Source: Inia geoffrensis
Lineage: Eukaryota; Chordata; Mammalia; Artiodactyla; Iniidae
Direction: 5' to 3'
NCBI GenBank assembly: GCA_036417435.1
Contig: CM070907.1
Span: forward strand, 58,884,001-58,948,000
Length of the DNA stretch: 64,000 nt
Shown one piece after another: positions 10,701 to 22,290 of this stretch. The first letter of the stretch is position 1, and each line of letters starts with the position of its first letter. The position numbers were made by a program, and so were the translations under genes. Below the pieces are notes generated by a model that was not told the DNA's origin, made no database searches, and saw only the letters and a list, made by a program, of their open reading frames with translations.

Positions 10701-11740
10701 ATTTACTGTATCTTTTAGTATTACATAATATATGTTCTATTAACTTAACTAGGTCATATACTAGTAAATTTTAATATAAATTGTTTTGTGACTTCAAGGT
10801 TCAAGCTCTCAGCAGTTAAGCCCCAGAAATTGTATAGGAATACAAGCTAAGAACAGGAGAGGGATAACACATTACAAATGGAAAAACATATGCTAAGTCA
10901 TGGAGATAAGGGCTATCAGGAGGTAATGGTGATTAGACTACATATGGACAGCAGAATTTGTGAGGCAAAACAGACATGAGGCTGGAAAGACGGGCTGTGA
11001 TCAGATTGTAGAGGCCTTTGTATGTCATACTAGGAGCCTGAGATCTAGGCTACTGACAGCTTCATGGGTAAGTACTTCTTCTGCATTTACCCCTTCAGTC
11101 CATAGACATGGGGTAAGGTTCAGGAGACATTCATATCCCTGCTCAAGTCACAATGAGAAGTTGGTAAAAGAAAGGTAATTGGGAAAAAAGATGGCTTTAG
11201 GAGCACTGGCAGGATAGAATATCCTAAGGAACAGGGAAGAGTAAGCCAGTGTATAAAATAATTGTACTCAGGAAATTGATTGTACACAAATCCAAAATTA
11301 TATGATGCCAACCTCATTGTCTAACATCTTTCGTGAAATTAAGATTTCAGTATTAAAATTTTTCTAAGCTTCCTGTCATTATCACCCTTTGTGCTAACAG
11401 TGTTTTTCCATCACACAGGTGCGACAGGTGCAGACATTTTGGTACCAAATACTTAAGATTGTTGCCAGAAAGTTTTGCCAGACAGCAAGACTCCCAAGCT
11501 CAATCAGGGCCTAATTTTGATTCTTAGCAAGTCTCTTCTCTGTGAGACTCCTCAACTCAGTTTCAGAGATGAGACCCTAAAATAAATTATTCCTGCTTCA
11601 TTGAATAAGGCCAATGACCAGAGAATATCAGTCAGTAAGTCGCCCTCAGACTTGTCAGTCTTAATTCTACTTATTCTTTAAGGACCAACTTAGAATATTA
11701 AGTACTCTTATGTATTATATAGTTATCATATAACAAGAAC
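10701..11740. other. No gene recognised
   Basis: AT-rich sequence. A GGCTGGAAAGACGGGCTGTG / CCTGAGATCTAGGC block at 10980-11060 may belong to an old repeat but I cannot assign it. No supported coding region. Confidence 0.4.
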
Positions 11741-11744
11741 TTGC

Positions 11745-11960
11745 TAAGTGACATATATAGTTACAGATACAGACATAGATATTGATATAGATATATCTCA
11801 TGTAATCCTCCCAACAACTCTGTGAATAGATAATCTTCATTTTGCAAGTGAAGAGAGTCTTAGAAATCCAATAATAATAACTAGTATTTATTGACCAGGA
11901 AATAGATGGCAACATTTTTGATGCTTTTTCATGCATTATCTCATTTTATTCTTATGAAAT
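11745..11960 (-). repeat. MIR-like fragment
   Basis: TGTAATCCTCCCAACAACTCTGTGAATAG followed by a CATTTTGCAAGTGAAGAGAG block matches the complement of the MIR core. A second tail-like block (AGTATTTATTGACCAGG, GCATTATCTCATTTTATTC) at 11880-11955 may be another fragment. Confidence 0.45.
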
Positions 11961-13420
11961 CTTTCCTGTAGACTCATTCTATCTTTTAATACACTTGCAC
12001 CACAGTAATGCACAGAACTATTCACCTTCTACCTCTATACAACCTGACCCTGACTGCCACATAGCTGCTCAAGCAATGTATAATGAAGAGAAGAAGGAAA
12101 TAAGAAAAGGAAGGATATGCTAGATTTTTTAAAAAAGAAGATAGGGGGTAATGAACTTCCTAACACCATAGTGAAAAATAAAAATTAGTAAAAGAATATG
12201 TAACACTCAATATAGTCAGCTCTACAGTGGAGGTATACACAACATAACAATACAGCACAAGGGAAAGGTATTACATCAGTCTGGGGATTCATGAAACACT
12301 TCCATGAGGATGCTTTGCTTGGCTAAGTCCTACACAATGAAGAGAAATTGCCTGGACAACAAAGAGGGACAAAGTCAATGGCCCATATGTGGTTGAACAA
12401 AGATGTAGGCATGGAAAGGCACTCACTAAATATTATAGAATCCCAACAACCATTCCTTTTGGTCAACTAAACACGCCAGTTGTACATACATTGGACCTAC
12501 TCCTTAACCCTAGTTAAAGACATTTGCTCTAGTTTGAGGGATATTTGACAAGGACCTTTAGGTGTACATATGCAAAAAATCCTCATTAATTAAAGATTTG
12601 GCTTCACCTACATGTGAGCACTATACCACTTGGCCCCTTAATTGCTTCAGCACCTTGGATCACAGGCTGAAGTGCTGAGTGTTAGCTACAGCATGGTCCC
12701 CAACACAGATCTACCCAGCTGGCCTGTGGTTGTCTTTGCAGTGCTGGTCAAGGAGACTGCCTTATAAAGACACTGATTTAGAATCACCAGGAAACTGCGA
12801 TTCTTACCAATAGCCTAACATTTAATTATTTATTGGAGTTATTTACGAACAGATGCTAACTCCTCAAAAAAACAATAGAGACCCTGAGGTTTGGACCATA
12901 ATTAACACGTTTTGTTCCCCCATGGTATATGATTTAGTGCCATGTCCTTAGGAAAATCTTACTGAATATATGCTGAATTAATTAATTAAAGAACGAAGAG
13001 GTTAATTCTTCAACTCTCCACAGAGTTTTCTACAAGGGAAAAATCTGCCTTCCAGTCACTGATTACAAAAGTTGAATAAAAGATAATGTAGAAGAAAATA
13101 AAAATACCATGAACAACTGGAGAAAATACATAAAGCTCAGAGAATCACAACATTAATGGTAGAGGCACATGTTTATGTAATATGCTAATCACAGAAATAG
13201 GCAATATTGGAACATAAAACAGGTTAGAAATCGAGACAAAGAAGAAACAAAGTCGGCCTGTAAGAGTCAGAAAATGATTATAGTAATAACTGGACATTGA
13301 AATATTTACTGTGGTAATCACTACCTTGCCCCTATGCTACAGACACATTATATGCTCAGGACAAAACAAGAGACGATAGTCATATGGGAGCCTTGAGAAA
13401 AGTGCAATGGATCAAAATTT
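11961..13420. other. No gene recognised
   Basis: About 1.4 kb of AT-rich sequence with no open frame above 60 codons and no repeat I can name. A block at 12600-12780 (CACTTGGCCCCTTAATTGC to CTTATAAAGACACTG) is less AT-rich and could be an unrecognised old repeat. Confidence 0.4.
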
Positions 13421-13424
13421 AACT

Positions 13425-13580
13425 TAGCAATTCAGCAAACATGTATTATGTATCTACTCTGGACTGAGAATTGTGTTAGGCTGTAAAAATGCAAAGATGA
13501 ATGGGACAAAGACAGATGAGCTCATGATTTACTGGGGCTAAGTAACATACATTACAACGCTTTGTTAACAATGTGTTAAG
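13425..13580 (-). repeat. L2 LINE 3'-end fragment
   Basis: ATTCAGCAAACATGTATTATG, TATCTACTCTGGACTGAGAA and GATGAGCTCATGATTTACTGG follow the complement of the L2 tail in order. Confidence 0.5.
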
Positions 13581-14235
13581 TGTTATAATAGACGTGTATG
13601 TGCAGTGCATTGGAAACAAAGAGGAGAGAACAGTTTAATCTATCTGAGGCAGTCCAGGAAAAAAAAAAAGACCTATGGGAAACAAAGACATTAGCAATTG
13701 CCATTTAGTGTTGATGAAAAGTTTCCCAAATGGACAAAGGGGAGGAAAGAACAAATTTTCTATGTCAGATCAAGACCATGAGCAAAGGCAATGAGGCATA
13801 CACAATTTTTGGTGTGCTGGAAAAACCTTTCCTAAAGTAGCAGAATGTTGCTGAAGTATTAACTACACCTTTAAGGAAAAGGCAAGTAGTAGCTGGGTTA
13901 TAAAAGTCTCTGAATGATATGCTAACAAATCTGGACTTATTTATTGATTTTTTTCTCTGGACAAAATATTAGAAGCTTTGTAATGAGAAGTGTTCAGAGA
14001 ATGCTTTAGAAAGTCAGTCTTGTGCCATGGTCAAAATAGAGAGCTTGGTGAGGTCTTAAGGAGATTGAGGTAGGAAGGTCAATTATGGGGTGATTTTTAG
14101 GAGATTCAAACTGAGAAAGAAAGGGGGAAATAAATGAAGATGTCCACAGAGCCAAATATGGCATAAGCTCTTGCTAGTGCCCTTTTTAAGAAGAGTCTAG
14201 GTATCTAACTGTGTGGGTATTTGTAGATGACATTA
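13581..14235. other. No gene recognised
   Basis: The sequence GAGAGCTTGGTGAGGTCTTAAGG and neighbours near 14040-14120 resemble an old unnamed repeat, but I cannot support a call. Confidence 0.35.
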
Positions 14236-14311
14236 TATTGGGTGGGCCAAAAAGTGCCTTTGGTTTTTTAAGTAAAAATAAAAGACACATTTTTCGTTTT
14301 CATCAAGAACT

Positions 14312-14620
14312 TTATTGAACAATGTATTCACCATTTTGTTCCACTACCTTCTGCCATTTGTCAGGCAACTTCATAATTCCATCTTCCCAAAACTTTTTAT
14401 CATTTTGAGCAGAGAACTGTTCCAGGTGCCTTTTACAGTCTTCCAGAGAATTGAAATTTTTTCCATTAAGAGAATTTTGTAAAGACCGAAATAAATGGAA
14501 ATCCGAAGGTGCAATGTCTGGTGAGTACGATGGATGAATCAGAACTTCCCAGCTAAGCTGTAACAGTTTTTGCCTGGTGGTCATCAAAGAAACATGCAGC
14601 CTTGCGTTATCCCAATGGAA
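14312..14620 (-). pseudogene. Mariner transposase, C-terminal catalytic part
   Basis: The minus-strand frame reads WDNARLHVSLMTTRQKLL and then HPSYSPDIAPSDFHLF, ending GEYIVQ-stop close to the left terminal repeat. The aspartate of WDNAR and that of PSDFHLF, about 35 residues apart, are the second and third catalytic acids of the DDD active site. The first methionine in this frame is internal (14587), but the frame is open upstream through WDNAR. The linking region to the N-terminal part is not one open frame, so no functional transposase is made. Confidence 0.9.
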
Positions 14621-15056
14621 GATTATACATTTTCTGTTGACTAATTCTGGACACTTTCAGCGAGTGCCGCTTTCAGTTGGTCTCATTGGGAGCAGTACTT
14701 GTTGGAATTAATCGTTTGGTTTTCTGGAAGGAGCTCATAATAGAGGACTCCCTTCCAATCCCACCATATACACATCACTTTCTTTGGATAAAGACTGGCC
14801 TTTGGTGTGGTTGGTGGTGGTTCATTTCACTTACCCCAGAATCTCCCCTGTTCCACATTGTTGTACAGTATCCATTTTTCACCGCCCATCACAATTTGTT
14901 TTAAAAACGGACATTTTCATTATGTTTCAGTAGAGAATCGCGTGAGGAAATATGATCAAGAAGGTTTTTTTTCACTTAACTTATGTGGAACCCAAACATC
15001 AAAGCGATTCACATAACCAAGCTGGTGCAAATGATTTTCAACACTTGATTTGGATA

Positions 15057-15100
15057 ACTTGAGTATGTTATCTTGAGTATCTTGAGTACAACTTGAGTAT
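15057..15100. repeat. Local expansion of a CTTGAGTAT unit inside the transposase
   Basis: The unit CTTGAGTA occurs four times in 44 bases, spaced by ATGTTAT, a direct join and CAA. Unlike a microsatellite, the spacing is irregular, suggesting repeated slippage or template switching within the dead gene. Confidence 0.75.
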
Positions 15101-15103
15101 CTC

Positions 15104-15370
15104 CTATGTGGTATAACGTTGATTGTTCTCAGTTATTGTTTTGATTTGATTGCTATCAACTTCAACTGGTCTACTCAACCATGGAACATCATCCAGTGAG
15201 AAATCTCCAGCACAAAACTTCGCAAACCACTTTTGACACATTCGATCAGTCACAGCACCTTCTCCATACACAGTACAAATCTTTTTGTGCACTTCAGTTG
15301 CATTTTTAACTTTCTTGAAACAGTAAAGCACAAGATGCCAAAAATGTTGCTTTTCTTCTTCCATCTTCAA
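15104..15370 (-). pseudogene. Mariner transposase, N-terminal DNA-binding part
   Basis: The frame begins MKMEEEKQHFWHLVLY and carries the mariner helix-turn-helix region. The motif WFAKFCAGDFSLDD (about residues 48-61) and RPVEVDSNQIKTITENNQRY (about 66-85) are characteristic. In live transposases this part binds the terminal repeats. The frame stops at residue 88, where the family continues into the second helix-turn-helix. The break coincides with a small local repeat expansion at 15057-15100. Confidence 0.9.
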
Positions 15371-15611
15371 TATGAAAATTGTAATTTTCTACACAAAAAA
15401 CTACCAATTTTGATTAAGTCTTTTTTTTAAATGCACCCTGATATGATAGCTGTCACATATAATCCAACAAAACTGTTTCAAATGAAGTTAAAGAAAACTA
15501 AGTTCTACTAGAGTCATCTTATGGGAAAAAACGAACGAACCTTTTGGCCCACCCAGTATAAAAAAACTTGTGGCCAACGTTATATAAAAGACATCTGATT
15601 TAAATGTTCTA

Positions 15612-15833
15612 GGGCTTCCCTGGTGGCGCAGTGGTGGAGAGTCCGCTTGCCGATGCAGGGGACACAGGTTCATGCCCCGGTCCGGGAAGATCCCACATGC
15701 TGCGGAGCGGCTGGGCCCGTGAGCCATGGCCGCTGAGCCTGCGCGTCCGGAGACTGTGCTCCGCAACGGGAGAGGCCACAACAGTGAGAGGCCCGCGTAC
15801 TGCAAAAAATAAAAATAAAAAAATAAAAAAAAT
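15612..15833 (+). mobile_element. CHR-family tRNA-derived SINE
   Basis: It begins GGGCTTCCCTGGTGGCGCAG, carrying the RNA polymerase III box A (TGGTGGCGCAGTGG). Box B (GGTTCATGCCC) follows near 15668. The body has CGGGAAGATCCCACATGC and the tail is A-rich (AAAAATAAAAATAAAAAAATA). A 9-bp direct repeat AATGTTCTA at 15603-15611 and 15834-15842 is the target duplication. The copy is only slightly diverged. Short open frames across it, on both strands, are shadows of the SINE. Confidence 0.95.
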
Positions 15834-15842
15834 AATGTTCTA

Positions 15843-18085
15843 TAAAATGGTTGTGCTTGCATCCTATGGTTCTTATCCAGCACATAAATATACAATAGAT
15901 ATCTCATGTATGAATGAATGGAAGTGTCATATAAATTTATGTTCAAAGCTTTTTCTCTGTGGGCAACAGATTTAGATCCTTATAAGGGGGTTATTTATAT
16001 CAGAGACACCTGCATCTAGTGGACATTGAGCAGGTGGGGCACCAGCAATAGAAGTGGTGACTGATTTCATCAGTAATATACTTTCTGAGTATGAAATTAA
16101 TTTTCACCCATTTATGAAAGACTGGGTGAATGTAGTGTTAAGCATTAAAAAAACACAAAGCCTATAAACTCAACTATTTCTATCAACCAAAAATCCCAGG
16201 GTTATAAATAGTATTGGCTTAAATGAAGAATACACAGGGTTACAGACATCACTCTTTGTTGCATTTTAGCAGAGCATGCGGACATACTTCTTTAAAATAG
16301 AAAAACACTTTAGTTAGTTTCATTTTAATATATAAGTTAGTATGATTTTTTGGTGTACACCATTTTTTAAAAAGTGTTTTTGTTAAACAATTTTTAAAAA
16401 TAATTTCCCTATTTATAGGTATTAGAAAGAATGTTTTATTCAAAGGTGGATTCACATCCTAGAGCTTTTCTGCAACAGTTAATCTCTGGAAAGAGACTGA
16501 ATTTCTTTGACTCTCAGATCTTTATCAATAAAGTGGGACTGATGACACACCCATTTTTGGAAAGAACAAATAAGGCAAGGTATGGAAAATGGCTAACTCT
16601 CTTCTTGAGCACATGTAGTTTCAAAATTCTGTTTTACCCTCTTTCCCTCTCCCATTGCTCTCACTTCCTTTCCTTTCTCCCCGGATGCACATATTTTCTC
16701 AAACAAACAAAAATTGCCACAGAGTTCAGAGAAAGTTCAAGTATTGATAATTAGATCGTACTCATATTTGATCTCAAATTTGAAACTCTGACTCCTTGAG
16801 AAGAATTCCAGATATTTTGGCAATAATTCAAACACCCAGAGCTTTTCCTATCTCAGTTAATAGTCTGTTCAAAACAATTTTAAGGAACAAAGTACTAAGA
16901 ATCCTTGCATATGAGTGTGAGCAACATAATTAGGCTAGGACTTTGAATTTCAGGGGCAAAATAAACTTTAGAAACCTTAGCTCAGACAATGACGACACTC
17001 TCAAACTACCCACTGCCCAACAAATTTGCTTTGCCAGGTTCTAAACAGGAGAACAAATATGTGTTCTGCTTAGCTATGAGATAACCTTCCCCCTGACCTA
17101 GAGATAGCAGTGGAATTACAGTCTAAATCCATGTTAAATATCTCCCAATCCCTCAATGCATTTGCCACGGCATGTTTGTTTAATTTGATGTTATCCCAGT
17201 GTTAATGGTTTTGTATTCATCCTGGTGGATCAAATTCTTTAGTCTGAACTTGTTTACTATAATATGTCTGTGATCAATTTTGTAGAGAACCACTATTTAA
17301 AGTAAGCAAGAGCTGGATCCCATAACGGTATTACTAATCTACTATTTTAAACTCTCCTTCAGGAGGATCTAATTGGCACTTTCCTACTATCACACTGACA
17401 GTAAGTCCTATATCATCACTGGAGATTAAAAAGCCCTTGAAGGCGCATTATGTAACCTTTATTTCTAGAAGCATTTCTGTTCCTGTCTGGGGGAAAGAGT
17501 AGAATTATTTAAAGAAAAAGTGACAGCTGAGTCAGGGAATGGAGGAAAATCTGGCTGAGGTGTATTAGTAATAGTTACTAAAGAAACTGAGGATTGGAAG
17601 GAAGGAAAGGTGGGAAAGGGATGGAAGAATAAAAATCATTGAATTTTTTGCAGTTCAGCCTGAGTTGAGAGAGGAAGCTGAGATATACGACCCCTCTCTG
17701 GAAGACAGCTGTCTGCAGGGGGAAAGGAGCTGACTGTGATAGTGTAGAATGTGCTTGCTCAATTTTGCCCAGAATGGATTTACCAGGAAGACTGTTAACG
17801 CTGATTATACACTGAGCTTCTTTTTCTCCATCTCCACTCCCTACACACATGGTCTTCCTCCTATGTTACCCACAAGGGTGAATAGCACTTGTATCCCAAT
17901 ATGTGCTCAAACCCGAAATCTGGACACATGACTAAACTGTCTACCTCTTCCTCTGCATCCTTCCGTCATCAAATTTTGTTGGTCCTACCTCCTAGAATAT
18001 TCACACAGTCCACCTACTCTCTAAGCAGCTCTACTATAACTACCCTGGACCTGGATACCACTACTTTGTGATCAAATTATTGCAA
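15843..18085. other. No gene recognised
   Basis: About 2.2 kb of AT-rich sequence. Frames of 60-107 codons (the longest at 16431-16754, plus) lack recognisable domains. I cannot assign a repeat family. Possible diverged L2 sequence may begin before 18085. Confidence 0.4.
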
Positions 18086-18089
18086 AAGC

Positions 18090-18690
18090 CTCTGCCTCTA
18101 TTCCAACAAGCTCTGATACAGATACTACAGATGGAGTAGCCCTACTTAGTACAAATATAATCATACCATTATCCTATTTAAAACTCTTCAATATCTTCCA
18201 ACTTATCTGAATAAAATCTAACATCCTCAAAATAATTCCATATTATCTGGCTAAGAGTATCACCCTCATCAGCTTTCACAGTCGTCATTCACATTATGAA
18301 ATTTCTTTCTGATCTTTGATTTCACTATGAATTTTATTTTCTTTATGTCTTTTTACATGCTTTTCTCCTTACCTGAAAAAAATTCCTCCTTTCCCATATC
18401 TATTAAATCTTAGCTCCCCAACAATTTCTCAGGAAAACTTTCTTGACCACACTAATTCTGGTCAGTCATTCCTCTGAGGTGTTCTTACATTATCCTATAC
18501 GTCCCTTAATTAGTGCTTAACAGACTTTACTTACAGCATTACAGGTTTACCCATCTGTGTCTTTCATTTGTCTAGTAAGCTCTTCAAGAAAAGAAGCTAA
18601 GTCTGTTTTCTATCACATCCTCAACAATTAAAACTGTGCCTGGAATTTAAAAAAGGGTCAATAATTATTAATGAAATGAATGACTAAGCA
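18090..18690 (+). repeat. L2 LINE 3' fragment
   Basis: Motifs of the L2 3' end appear in order: TTTAAAACTCTTCAATATCTTCC, TAAAATCTAACATCCTCAAAAT, TCTAGTAAGCTCTTCAAGAAAAG, AACTGTGCCTGGAATTT and AATGAAATGAATGAC. Direct orientation, no intact coding frame. Confidence 0.7.
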
Positions 18691-19245
18691 AATCCTGTAC
18701 TAGGCTCATGGTATGAGAAACTGTGCTTGGATTCATATGGGAATTTGTTTTTATTTTTTATGGCCTAAGTAAATTATAAATAGGTAATTTAAAATTTTTA
18801 TTATCTCAAACTTTCAAGCTTTTAGATCACTCTGTCCCTGCCCCTACATAAGGATCTAAGGTAACAAAATAATCTTCTGTGACCCTTAGAAGATATACAG
18901 GCATATGTTTAAATATTCTATATTTTTTTCTGTTAATTGCCATAAGATCACCCCTGTCTCTTTCATGTATTAGTCTACAAACTGGTTAACTGTGAATTGT
19001 CGCCCTAAGATGGCCAGTGAGCTATAAGACATAGTCCACTTACCATTGAGATGGAATTCATTCATCTTGGCCTTGCCTATTTTCTAAATGACCAAAGTTT
19101 ATTCTAGGTAAATGAACCGAGGTCAGGGCCAAGGGATTCTTGTGCCTAGATAGAGGAAATGTTTGTGACCTGAAGTTCATTGATAGGTGATTAAAATTAT
19201 GTCAAAAGTTAGATATTTAAGAAGTAAGAAAAACAAATGTAAAAG
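18691..19245. other. No gene recognised
   Basis: AT-rich; no supported repeat or coding region. Confidence 0.4.
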
Positions 19246-19249
19246 ACAC

Positions 19250-19480
19250 TTGAGCTTGGAGTCTAAGGCTAAGCTATTGATGTGACGGAAGCAATCGTGT
19301 TACCTTGATCAAGACATTAAAAAAAAAAAAAAGGCATTTTAGCTTTTGGGTTATCTCCTCTGTAAAATGAGGCTATCTGCCGCACCTTTCCTGCCACGTA
19401 GAGTTTTTGTAAAGCTCAAACAGTGACAATGTTAGCTCTATAAAATGTCCAAGTACTGAAGACTTGTAGTACCTAATAGA
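19250..19480 (+). repeat. MIR-like SINE with internal A tract
   Basis: GCTTGGAGTCTAAGGCTAAG, then TTATCTCCTCTGTAAAATGAGG (the core usually read as CTCATCTGTAAAATGGGG), TTTTTGTAAAGCTCAAACAG and TATAAAATGTCCAAGTACTG. A run of about 13 A at 19319-19332 interrupts it. Confidence 0.55.
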
Positions 19481-19809
19481 ACTCTTAGAGGAAAGCTCCA
19501 CAATAGAACTCAGCGGTCCCCATACTGTGAAGGTCATGCTGTCTCCCTGTACTGTCTCCTCCCAGAAGGAAATGCACTTCAGGATATTGGAAGTAGTAAC
19601 TTTCTTCTATTTCTGGTGGCTTATAAAAATAATGTGTGCTTAATAAATGTTCACTGGACAAAAGAATAATAAGAGTTTATATGTACATATTTTCTGATGC
19701 AGAAATATGGACAAAGATTTTGAGAGGAAAGAATACACATCTAAATTAAGCAGAGTACATTTCAAGAAAGAGGGAAAACGGGCTGCTCTGTCAGAGCTAC
19801 CAACTCTAT

Positions 19810-19995
19810 TTCAGCTTCTGTGCTAATAACTTTAGATACTTTATTCCATTTGAACCCCTCTGACACAAAATGATATTTTACTGATGAGGCAACTGAGGCT
19901 CAGAGAGGTCAAAGAGACTTTTTCACAAATATTGAGGGGTATAATAGGATTGAAAACCAAGTTTGCTGCTTCTAAATTCCATTTCCCATTACTGA
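19810..19995 (-). repeat. MIR-like SINE
   Basis: The complement core TACTGATGAGGCAACTGAGGCTCAGAGAGGTC is very clear. It is followed by a diverged region with ATAGGATTGAAAACCAAG, the place of box B. Confidence 0.75.
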
Positions 19996-21100
19996 TGGAG
20001 GTAGGATTCCCAGGTAAGAAGGAAGATTTTCTATAATTTCCTTTTAAACATTCTGTACTAACTTACATTTCCAAAAAGCTATAGCTAAGGACCATTTTAA
20101 TCACATCCCACTAGAAAGAATGGTGAATCACACTGTCTGGTCAGAAATCAGAGGATAAATTGGGTTCCTTGCCATAGCACATTTCCTTGATGCATATGTA
20201 ATATCAATCAAAATCTCTCTTGATGACTCAGTGGGAAAGAACAGCAGGAAAATCTTCAATATCCAGCGGGAAGCCTGGTCTGTAGCCTGATGCTAGCATT
20301 ATTTGAGAAAGAAAAGTTTGCAGGAGGGCACAAGATTGGTCCTGCTAACTCACTACCAACCAGCTCTAGCTGGGCTGAGCTCAAACTTCCCCAGCTTGTT
20401 CTGATGCCTTGCATTCCCAGGCCACTAATGTAAATTCAGGTAAATCCATTTCAAAACATACAAAATGAATGATCAATATTCACATGCTGCAAAAACATCG
20501 TGTTCATTGTGAAGAACATTTTTTATTTCCAGCCAAATGGAGTAGCAGAAGGCAGATGATAACCCTAAAAGTACTTTCTCCCTCTAAATGATATGCAGAA
20601 GTTAGTTCAAAGGCTAAATGTGTCAAAGGACTCAAGTGATCCAGGGGCAGCACAGCTCAATCCCCTCCCCCTTGTGGTCTCTAATCACAGTGGAGTGAGG
20701 TGAGAAGATATTGCAAGATTATTTGACTTGCATCCAATATTTGCCCAGTCCTGATATTTCTTTGCAGGGAGCCCTTGGCAAGTAATGAGTCCACGTAAGA
20801 AAACAATATAAAGAAACCATCAGGTTCTGTACTTTCACCTGAACTCTACATATACTTCAATACTCTAATACTGTCTTCTTTTGAATATAAATTCTACGTG
20901 GGAGTTTTCTTGTCTATTTTTCTATTCCCCAGCGACTATATAGAATAGGACCTGACTTATACTAGGCACTTTATCCATATTTGTTAAATACATGAATGTG
21001 AGGGCCAGCCCTGATTTCCAAGGATAATCACTTCCTCCCTGTGGCCCTCACTTTATTTTACATTTACCTATATTAGAGCACTGATAACATTGAACAACCT
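19996..21100. other. No gene; candidate non-repetitive segment
   Basis: I see no repeat between about 20000 and 20900. A weak L2-like tail (AGGACCTGACTTATACTAGGC, TGTTAAATACATGAATG) lies near 20945-21000. The sub-region 20440-20600 is repeat-free and AT-rich, with no coding signal. Confidence 0.35.
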
Positions 21101-21129
21101 ATATTTACTTAGATAACTGAGAGTAACTT

Positions 21130-21315
21130 TTCTTCACAGTGACGGGTTAGTATTATTGCTATTTCCATTTTCTAAATGAGAAAACTGAGGCACGTAGAGG
21201 TTAAGAAACTCACCTGAAGTCTCACAGTAAGTGCCAGAACCAAGGTTATAAAGTTAGGTAATCTAGTTCCGAAAGCTATGCCTTTAATGATTACTTCATA
21301 CTGCCTCTCTTTTGG
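21130..21315 (-). repeat. MIR SINE
   Basis: Complement core CATTTTCTAAATGAGAAAACTGAGGCACGTAGAGG, then TTAAGAAACTCACCTGAAGTCTCACAG and ATGATTACTTCATACTGCCTC. One of the best-preserved MIR copies here. Confidence 0.8.
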
Positions 21316-21329
21316 ACTAGATATTTATG

Positions 21330-21520
21330 TGTGTTTTCTAATTATCCCCTACAATAATTCTATAATATTGTTACTACTGTATCTTTTTAGCCAATGAGAA
21401 AATAGAGACTCAGAGAAGTCAGGTAATTCACTGTCAAATCTCACATCTATACACTGTCAGAATTTGTCTAACTACCTTTTAACTCCATACCCAATACTTA
21501 GTCTATGCTATAGCATATAA
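21330..21520 (-). repeat. MIR SINE, second copy in the same orientation
   Basis: TTATCCCCTACAATAATTCTATAA, then CCAATGAGAAAATAGAGACTCAGAGAAGTC and AGGTAATTCACTGTC. It follows the previous MIR after only about 15 bases. Confidence 0.75.
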
Positions 21521-22080
21521 TGTAATTGCCATTTGTTTCAAAAAGTTTGGTTTGTTTCCTCCAAGTGGACTTTAAAATTCTTGTCAAAAAATCATACATG
21601 TAACATTAGTATATCTTCCCGAGCATTGATCACAATTACTGACATGTGAAATTAGCATTAATTGTTGTCCTATTAATTAATATTAAATGGGACCTACAGA
21701 AGTAATCAAGAGCCTGTGTATGCCAAAAACTGGAATATGAGTAAGTTACAAATATAAAGATATGGGCTATACAAAGAGAATCTTAAATAAAATGTAACTA
21801 GAGATTTAAAGAAAATTTATGGCTTTGGGTTATTATTCACACAGCATGAAACTGAGAAGTAATTTGGTCTTGTGGGTAAAACACAAGAAATCGAGAATTG
21901 TGGGTTATTTTTAAAATATTACTTTATATGACTTTCTTCACATAGCTTCTCAGTCTATGAATGGGGATAATTTAAATGTCAAAAAGAAGAAGCAAATTTT
22001 CCACTGAAAAACTCATACAAAGAAAGCATTAGACAAATACCCATTATTCATAAGCCATCTTAACTCTTTCCTACCTGAAC
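21521..22080. other. No gene recognised
   Basis: AT-rich. The stretch 21645-21690 is dense in TAAT/ATTA cores (CATTAATTGTTG, TATTAATTAATATTAAA), which may be chance in AT-rich DNA. Confidence 0.4.
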
Positions 22081-22084
22081 ACCT

Positions 22085-22240
22085 TTTGCATCTATAATCC
22101 AGCAGCATCAGTAGTACTTTAGAGCTTTTAAGAAATGCAGAATCTCCGGCCCCATCCCAGACCTATGAAATCAGAATCCACAATTTGAACAAAATACCCA
22201 GGTAATTCACATGCACATTAAAGATGGAGAAGCACTGGTC
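22085..22240 (+). mobile_element. MER5-like hAT-Charlie relic
   Basis: CCAGCAGCATCAGTAGTAC, TTTTAAGAAATGCAGAATCTC, CCCATCCCAGACCTATGAAATCAGAATC and a closing GATGGAGAAGCACTGGTC follow the MER5A order. Non-autonomous and non-coding. Confidence 0.75.
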
Positions 22241-22290
22241 TAACATTCAAGATATTTTATATTCCAGGTTTTTTTTGTTTATTTGTTTAG

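Larger units (their letters stand above)
14238..15556 (-). mobile_element. Tc1/mariner transposon, complete ends, dead transposase
   Basis: The 1.32-kb element is bounded by terminal inverted repeats. The left end reads TTGGGTGGGCCAAAAAGTGC. The right end, complemented, reads CTGGGTGGGCCAAAAGGTTC. Both are flanked by TA (14236-14237 and 15557-15558), the target duplication used by this superfamily. Length and ends are as expected for a mariner. The transposase lies on the minus strand and is broken. Cetartiodactyl genomes carry a mariner of this type; I infer a family member but cannot name the subfamily. Confidence 0.95.

Noticed and set aside
15612..15690. Functional tRNA gene at the SINE head
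   Set aside because: Box A and box B are present, but the sequence continues into the SINE body and A tail and lacks a tRNA fold in the anticodon and acceptor arms that I could verify.
15488..15975. Open frames of 114 and 152 codons over the 15.6-kb region
   Set aside because: They run across the CHR SINE and the mariner end. The same peptide phrases appear at every other CHR SINE in the window (22.3, 29.9, 33.2, 40.8 kb), so they are repeat shadows.
16431..16754. 107-codon open frame
   Set aside because: No domain or composition bias like coding DNA; consistent with chance in unassigned AT-rich sequence.
21330..21520. CRISPR-like array from regularly repeated MIR blocks
   Set aside because: Two diverged SINE copies, no short identical repeats with unique spacers; the genome is mammalian.
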